This document shows positions 6,573 through 9,739 of a stretch of 9,739 nt of DNA, piece by piece. The first letter of the stretch is position 1; each line of letters begins with the position of its first letter. The position numbers and the translations under genes are program-made. The notes beneath the pieces are model-generated. The model ran no database searches and was not told the origin of the DNA. It saw only the letters and a list, made by a program, of their open reading frames with translations. Origin of the DNA: Bacillota bacterium (lineage in GTDB: Bacteria; Bacillota; Clostridia; Lachnospirales; Lachnospiraceae); the NCBI GenBank assembly GCA_023435505.1, contig JAEYRR010000250.1, positions 1 through 9,739 on the forward strand, in the 5' to 3' direction.

Positions 6573-7415
6573 AGTTTAGCAGATAAGATTTTTATAGATA
6601 TGTGTCAAGATATATTGAAAAATGGTACTAGCACAGAGGGCGAAAAGGTACGTCCAAAGTGGGAGGATGGCACCTCTGCATACACCATTAAGAAGTTCGG
6701 TGTAGTAAATCGCTATGATTTATCTAAGGAATTCCCTGCTTTGACACTTCGTCGTACCGGGATTAAAAGTTGTATTGATGAAATCCTATGGATTTGGCAA
6801 AAGAAATCCAATAATATTAATGACTTAAACAGTCACATTTGGGACAGTTGGGCAGATGAAAATGGCTCCATTGGAAAAGCCTATGGGTATCAGATGGGGG
6901 TAAAGCATGTATATAAGGAAGGCATGATGGACCAGATTGACCGAGTTATTTTTGATTTAAAGAATAATCCATATAGTCGCAGAATCATGACAAATCTCTA
7001 TGTGCATCAGGATCTTCACGAGATGAACCTTTATCCATGCGCTTACAGTATGACCTTTAATGTAACGAAAGATAGAGATAGTGATAAGATGAGATTGAAT
7101 GCGATATTAAATCAGCGTTCCCAGGATGTACTGGCAGCCAACAACTGGAATGTGTGTCAGTATGCAGTTCTTGTGCATATGTTAGCGCAGGTTTGTGGAT
7201 ATGAAGTAGGTGAATTGGTTCATGTGATAGCGGATGCACATATCTATGACCGTCATATTCCAATTATAGAAGAGTTAATTAGCAGACCAACCTATGAGGC
7301 ACCAACTTTCTGGATGAATCCTGAGATAAAGGATTTCTATGAATTTACAGTGGAGGATTTTCGCTTGGAAAACTATGTTACCGGTCCCCAGGTAAAGATA
7401 CCGATTGCTGTATAA
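6570..7415 (+). CDS. thyA: Thymidylate synthase ThyA (Bacillus/phi3T-like subgroup)
   Basis: Methylates dUMP to dTMP using 5,10-methylene-tetrahydrofolate, which becomes dihydrofolate. The 281-residue length and sequence resemble, from memory, the B. subtilis/phage phi3T ThyA subgroup: DEILWIWQKKSNNINDLN, HIWDSWADENGSIGKAYGYQ and the ending NPEIKDFYEFTVEDF...IAV. Visible active-site parts are the nucleophile Cys157 in YPCAY, the phosphate-binding Arg pair in SRRI, QRSQD (182-186), the Asn of NNWNVCQYAVL and DAHIYDRH. The common PCH motif reads PCA; as I recall, the B. subtilis enzyme also lacks that His, so this looks like a subgroup trait rather than damage. The usual LGxPFN is also changed, to AANNWN. 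folA follows after 12 nt and recycles the folate product, so the pair forms an operon. Confidence 0.95.
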   Translation: MSLADKIFIDMCQDILKNGTSTEGEKVRPKWEDGTSAYTIKKFGVVNRYDLSKEFPALTLRRTGIKSCIDEILWIWQKKSNNINDLNSHIWDSWADENGSIGKAYGYQMGVKHVYKEGMMDQIDRVIFDLKNNPYSRRIMTNLYVHQDLHEMNLYPCAYSMTFNVTKDRDSDKMRLNAILNQRSQDVLAANNWNVCQYAVLVHMLAQVCGYEVGELVHVIADAHIYDRHIPIIEELISRPTYEAPTFWMNPEIKDFYEFTVEDFRLENYVTGPQVKIPIAV

Positions 7416-7427
7416 GGAGGAATTATC

Positions 7428-7916
7428 ATGAATTTAATAGTCGCTGTAGATAATAATTGGGCGATTGGATATAAAAATGAATTGCTGGTACGAATACCAG
7501 CTGACCAGCGTTTCTTTCGGGAGACTACAACTGGAAAGGTTGTTATTATGGGTAGAAAGACCTTAGAATCCTTGCCTCAGAAGCAACCTCTTAAAAACCG
7601 CACTAATATTGTCATTACCAAAGACAAGAATTATACGGTAAAGGATGCGATTGTAGTCCATAGTGTGGAGGAAGCGATTGAACAGGTAAAGGATATCCCT
7701 TCCGACCAGGTTTATGTCGTAGGTGGTGCGACCATATATGAGCAGATGCTTCCATATTGCAAGGTCGCTCATGTCACCAAGATAGACTATGCCTACCAGG
7801 CAGATACCTATTTTCCAAATTTGGACAAAGACCCAGAATGGAAACTTGTAGCTGACAGTGAAGAACAGACCTATTATGATCTGGTGTATTACTTTAACCG
7901 TTATGAAAGAGTATAG
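7428..7916 (+). CDS. folA: Dihydrofolate reductase
   Basis: Reduces dihydrofolate to tetrahydrofolate with NADPH, replenishing the cofactor that ThyA oxidises; cytosolic. The 162 residues are a normal bacterial length. Visible motifs are the strand and Met20-type loop (VAVDNNWAIGYKNELL, 5-20), the catalytic acid Asp26 in IPADQRFF, the NADPH-binding GKVVIMGRKTLESLP, a middle NIVITKDKNY strand, and the second cofactor loop VYVVGGATIYEQML. Position 27 is Gln where many enzymes have Leu or Met. I would not infer trimethoprim resistance from that alone. A strong AAGGAGG lies about 8 nt before the ATG, and only 12 nt separate it from thyA, so the two are surely co-transcribed. A hairpin terminator follows. 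Confidence 0.96.
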   Translation: MNLIVAVDNNWAIGYKNELLVRIPADQRFFRETTTGKVVIMGRKTLESLPQKQPLKNRTNIVITKDKNYTVKDAIVVHSVEEAIEQVKDIPSDQVYVVGGATIYEQMLPYCKVAHVTKIDYAYQADTYFPNLDKDPEWKLVADSEEQTYYDLVYYFNRYERV

Positions 7917-7930
7917 TAAATTATGTGATG

Positions 7931-7963
7931 AGAACCGTGGGGCGAATGCTTCCACGGTTCTTT
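7931..7963 (+). terminator. Intrinsic terminator of thyA-folA
   Basis: AGAACCGTGG (7931-7940) pairs perfectly with CCACGGTTCT (7952-7961) around an 11-nt loop, a 10-bp GC-rich stem. It is followed by only TT and then GCATATG, so the T tract is poor. It lies 14 nt after the folA stop. No gene on the opposite strand needs it. Confidence 0.7.
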
Positions 7964-8001
7964 GCATATGATATAGAGATAAATCTTTAAGAAGGAATAC
8001 T

Positions 8002-8856
8002 ATGAAAAAGCAGGTTATTGTAAGAATTGTAGGGATTGTAAGTTTTGTAGTAATCTGTATTGCAATCTGTTTTTTGGTAGACCAGACATCTGTTGGAAGG
8101 GTAAAAAGCCCTAAAACCTACGGTGAATATGAAGAGAGGAAAAGTGCCTGGAATCAGCAGGAGAGTCAGGATGTTAGTGCCATAGAGGACGAGAATAAAG
8201 AAGCGAATATAGAGAAAAAGGAGCTTACAAAGACTGCTTTTTTAACCTTTGATGATGGCCCAAGTGCGAATACGGAGAAAGTGCTTGATATACTTGATAA
8301 ATATCAGATTAAAGCGACATTTTTTTTGGTTGCCAGTGAGATCACTCCAGAGCGTGAAGCGTTGCTAAAGAGAATGCTGGAAGAAGGGCATGTAATTGGT
8401 ATCCATACATATGACCATAATTATAAGAATATCTACAAATCGAAAAAAAGCTGTTTAGAGGATATATTAAAAACTAGTCAACGAATAACAGAAGCAACAG
8501 GGATTACTCCAAAATACTATCGTTTCCCTTATGGAAGTGCCAATTGTTATATATCTGGCTTCTGTAATGATATCATTGAGGAACTGTACAATAGGGATAT
8601 CCAATATATAGACTGGAATGTAACGGGTGAGGATGCCATAGGGAAACCAACCAGTTATTCTATAATGAAAAATATACGAATCTTTGACCGATATATGGAA
8701 CCCGTTATTCTTCTCCATGATGGCCAATCAAATAATCTGACGGTAAAAGTATTGCCTAAAATCATAGAAAAGATAAAAGCGGCAGGCTATGGTTTTGGTA
8801 CGATAGACCAGAGAAGTAAACCTTATCAATGGTCACATAACTGGAGAAAGAAATGA
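8002..8856 (+). CDS. Membrane-anchored polysaccharide deacetylase (NodB domain)
   Basis: Probably removes N-acetyl groups from peptidoglycan or another GlcNAc polymer outside the cell. It has 284 residues. The N-terminus is basic (MKKQVIVR) followed by a hydrophobic segment (about 8-26) without a clear cleavage site, so it may stay as a membrane anchor. A charged, Glu/Lys-rich linker runs to about 75. The carbohydrate esterase 4 motifs are complete and in order: TFDDGP with Asp84/Asp85, metal-binding HTYDH (135-139), RFPYGS (from Arg174), DWNVTGEDA, and LLHDG with His239. Activity is therefore expected. AAGAAGGA precedes the ATG. It lies after the folA terminator. A weak TTCCAC-16-TATAGA (7950-7977) overlapping that terminator is the only promoter candidate I see. 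The gene resembles pdaA/pgdA-type enzymes; which one cannot be decided from sequence alone, and the substrate is inferred. Confidence 0.92.
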   Translation: MKKQVIVRIVGIVSFVVICIAICFLVDQTSVGRVKSPKTYGEYEERKSAWNQQESQDVSAIEDENKEANIEKKELTKTAFLTFDDGPSANTEKVLDILDKYQIKATFFLVASEITPEREALLKRMLEEGHVIGIHTYDHNYKNIYKSKKSCLEDILKTSQRITEATGITPKYYRFPYGSANCYISGFCNDIIEELYNRDIQYIDWNVTGEDAIGKPTSYSIMKNIRIFDRYMEPVILLHDGQSNNLTVKVLPKIIEKIKAAGYGFGTIDQRSKPYQWSHNWRKK

Positions 8857-8936
8857 TTTTTAGACCAATTTAATTCAATGGAACAATATGATTATAAAAT
8901 CATAAAATGGATGTAAGTATTAGAACGGGGGTAATT

Positions 8937-9739
8937 ATGAAAAAAGATAACGTTTATCCAGCTGAGTTAGGTGTTCAGTCGACGGGAAAATTCCGTGCAG
9001 ATGTGACATCAATCCTTGGCAACAGACCGTTAACCGGTGCTACTGTAAGTATCAGTAGTACTAGTGATCCGGGCACAGTAATAGCAGAAGTACAAACGGA
9101 TATCATAGGCCGTACCCAGGAAGTTGAGTTACCAGCCCCAAATATTGATTATAGTATGGAACCTTCCCAAACACAGCCATATAGTGAATATAATGTTTCG
9201 GTTACTATACCGGGTTATGAAACAGTGAAGATAGATGGGGTACAGATCTTTCCAACTATAACCGCTATTCAGAATTTTTCCTTAATGCCAATGAAAGATG
9301 CGGTAGGCAATTCGGAAGAATTATTTACCATCGGTCCGAATGTTTTATTCGGAGATTATCCACCAAAGATAGCGGAGGTAGAAATAAAGCCAGTGAGCGA
9401 AACCGGGGAGATTGTACTAAGCAAGGTAGTAATACCGGAATTCATCGTTGTTCACAATGGACCACCAAAGGATAAGAGTGCTCAGAATTATTACGTAAAA
9501 TATCGGGATTATATTAAAAATGTGGCGTCTAGTGAGATCTATGCTACTTGGCCGGAAGCAACCATACAGGCTAATGTGTTGGCAATTCAGTCCTTTACCC
9601 TAAACAGGGTATACACAGAGTGGTACCGGAATCGCCATTCATTCATGGTTGCAGGAGGACTAGATTGGACAAGCTCCAAAAAGCAAAGAAAGACAGGATC
9701 AAAAACCTGTCTTTCAACATGTAAACCACCCCTTATATG
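8937..9739 (+). CDS. SpoIID-like / peptidoglycan-binding family protein, 3' end missing or interrupted
   Basis: The ATG at 8937 follows a GGGGG-type ribosome binding site by about 5 nt, and the frame is open to the window end (267 codons, no stop). There is no signal peptide. Residues about 13-120 look like an all-beta, carboxypeptidase-regulatory-like fold (LTGATVSISS, SEYNVSVTIPGYE, IQNFSLMPM). Residues about 165-232 resemble SpoIID: an EFIVVHNG strand, then RDYIKNVASSEIYATWPEAT with Glu200 where SpoIID has its catalytic Glu, and QANVLAIQSFTLNRVYTEWY. From memory, Lachnospiraceae proteins of this kind continue with a Gly-Tyr-rich stretch and a C-terminal peptidoglycan-binding repeat. Here the reading after Asn232 (9633 on) turns basic and low-complexity, ending in a terminator-like hairpin. 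An insertion or rearrangement may have cut the gene. Its role, perhaps cell-wall or spore-coat remodelling, is inferred. Confidence 0.7.
   Translation, partial: MKKDNVYPAELGVQSTGKFRADVTSILGNRPLTGATVSISSTSDPGTVIAEVQTDIIGRTQEVELPAPNIDYSMEPSQTQPYSEYNVSVTIPGYETVKIDGVQIFPTITAIQNFSLMPMKDAVGNSEELFTIGPNVLFGDYPPKIAEVEIKPVSETGEIVLSKVVIPEFIVVHNGPPKDKSAQNYYVKYRDYIKNVASSEIYATWPEATIQANVLAIQSFTLNRVYTEWYRNRHSFMVAGGLDWTSSKKQRKTGSKTCLSTCKPPLI
9688..9715 (-). terminator. Hairpin with T-rich tail on the minus strand
   Basis: GAAAGACAGG (9688-9697) and CCTGTCTTTC (9706-9715) form a perfect 10-bp stem around an 8-nt loop. Read on the minus strand, the stem is followed by TTTGCTTTTT, the mark of a rho-independent terminator; the plus-strand side lacks T. 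In one minus frame a TGA (9716-9714) sits right at the stem base after seven open codons. This suggests that an oppositely oriented gene beyond the window ends here. Confidence 0.5.

Noticed and set aside
7563..7967. 134-codon open frame on the minus strand over folA
   Set aside because: It is antisense to intact DHFR motifs and extends only into the terminator; no ribosome binding site or recognisable protein.
7950..7977. TTCCAC-16-TATAGA as promoter of the deacetylase gene
   Set aside because: Spacing is short and the -35 lies inside the folA terminator stem. Mentioned with the gene but not called as a feature.
8888..8903. ATGATT-ATAA-AATCAT inverted repeat between the deacetylase and the last gene
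   Set aside because: Only 6 bp per arm, all AT-rich, without a T tract. Not convincing as a terminator or operator.
8901..8908. CATAAAAT resembling a sigma-E -10 element before the last gene
   Set aside because: No matching -35 element at the 13-15 nt spacing; the resemblance alone in AT-rich DNA is too weak to call a sporulation promoter.

Overview
The window looks like chromosomal DNA of an anaerobic, low-GC, probably spore-forming clostridium, most likely Lachnospiraceae (Lachnoclostridium or Anaerocolumna type). This rests on the AT-rich codon use, AGGAGG-type ribosome binding sites, GTG and TTG starts, an oxygen-sensitive class III ribonucleotide reductase, and a last gene of a SpoIID-like kind that I recall mainly from that family. 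All recognisable genes are on the + strand. No tRNA, rRNA, CRISPR array or complete mobile element is visible.

Layout. (1) 2-1249: the 3' part of a diguanylate cyclase, with the tail of a LacI/periplasmic-binding-type sensor, a middle region and a GGDEF domain. (2) 1258-3801: a promoter, a possible 15-codon ORF, a TPR lipoprotein (GTG start) and the ribosome-associated GTPase HflX 11 nt downstream, probably one operon. (3) 3802-4036: an intergenic region with candidate terminators, an apparent pair of NrdR boxes 31 bp apart, and a good sigma-A promoter. (4) 4037-6421: NrdD carrying an extra C-terminal redoxin domain, followed by a 12-bp-stem terminator. (5) 6509-7963: a promoter, thyA (TTG start), folA and a terminator. 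(6) 8002-8856: a membrane-anchored NodB-type polysaccharide deacetylase. (7) 8937 to the window end: the 5' part of a secretion-signal-less protein with a beta-sandwich-like N-terminus and a SpoIID-like segment. Its reading seems to leave the family pattern near 9633.

How the genes fit together. The centre of the window is a deoxynucleotide-supply module. NrdD makes dNTPs from NTPs without oxygen, ThyA makes dTMP from dUMP, and dihydrofolate reductase recycles the dihydrofolate that ThyA releases. nrdD and thyA-folA have separate promoters and terminators, and only nrdD shows the NrdR-type operator. The activase gene nrdG is not next to nrdD. Genes to the right concern the cell wall, and genes to the left concern signalling and ribosome quality.

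Most of the window is ordinary core genome. I found no convincing wholly new system. The points most worth checking are the NrdD-redoxin fusion with its operator, the possible insertion junction at the right end, and the short hydrophobic ORF ahead of the TPR lipoprotein.
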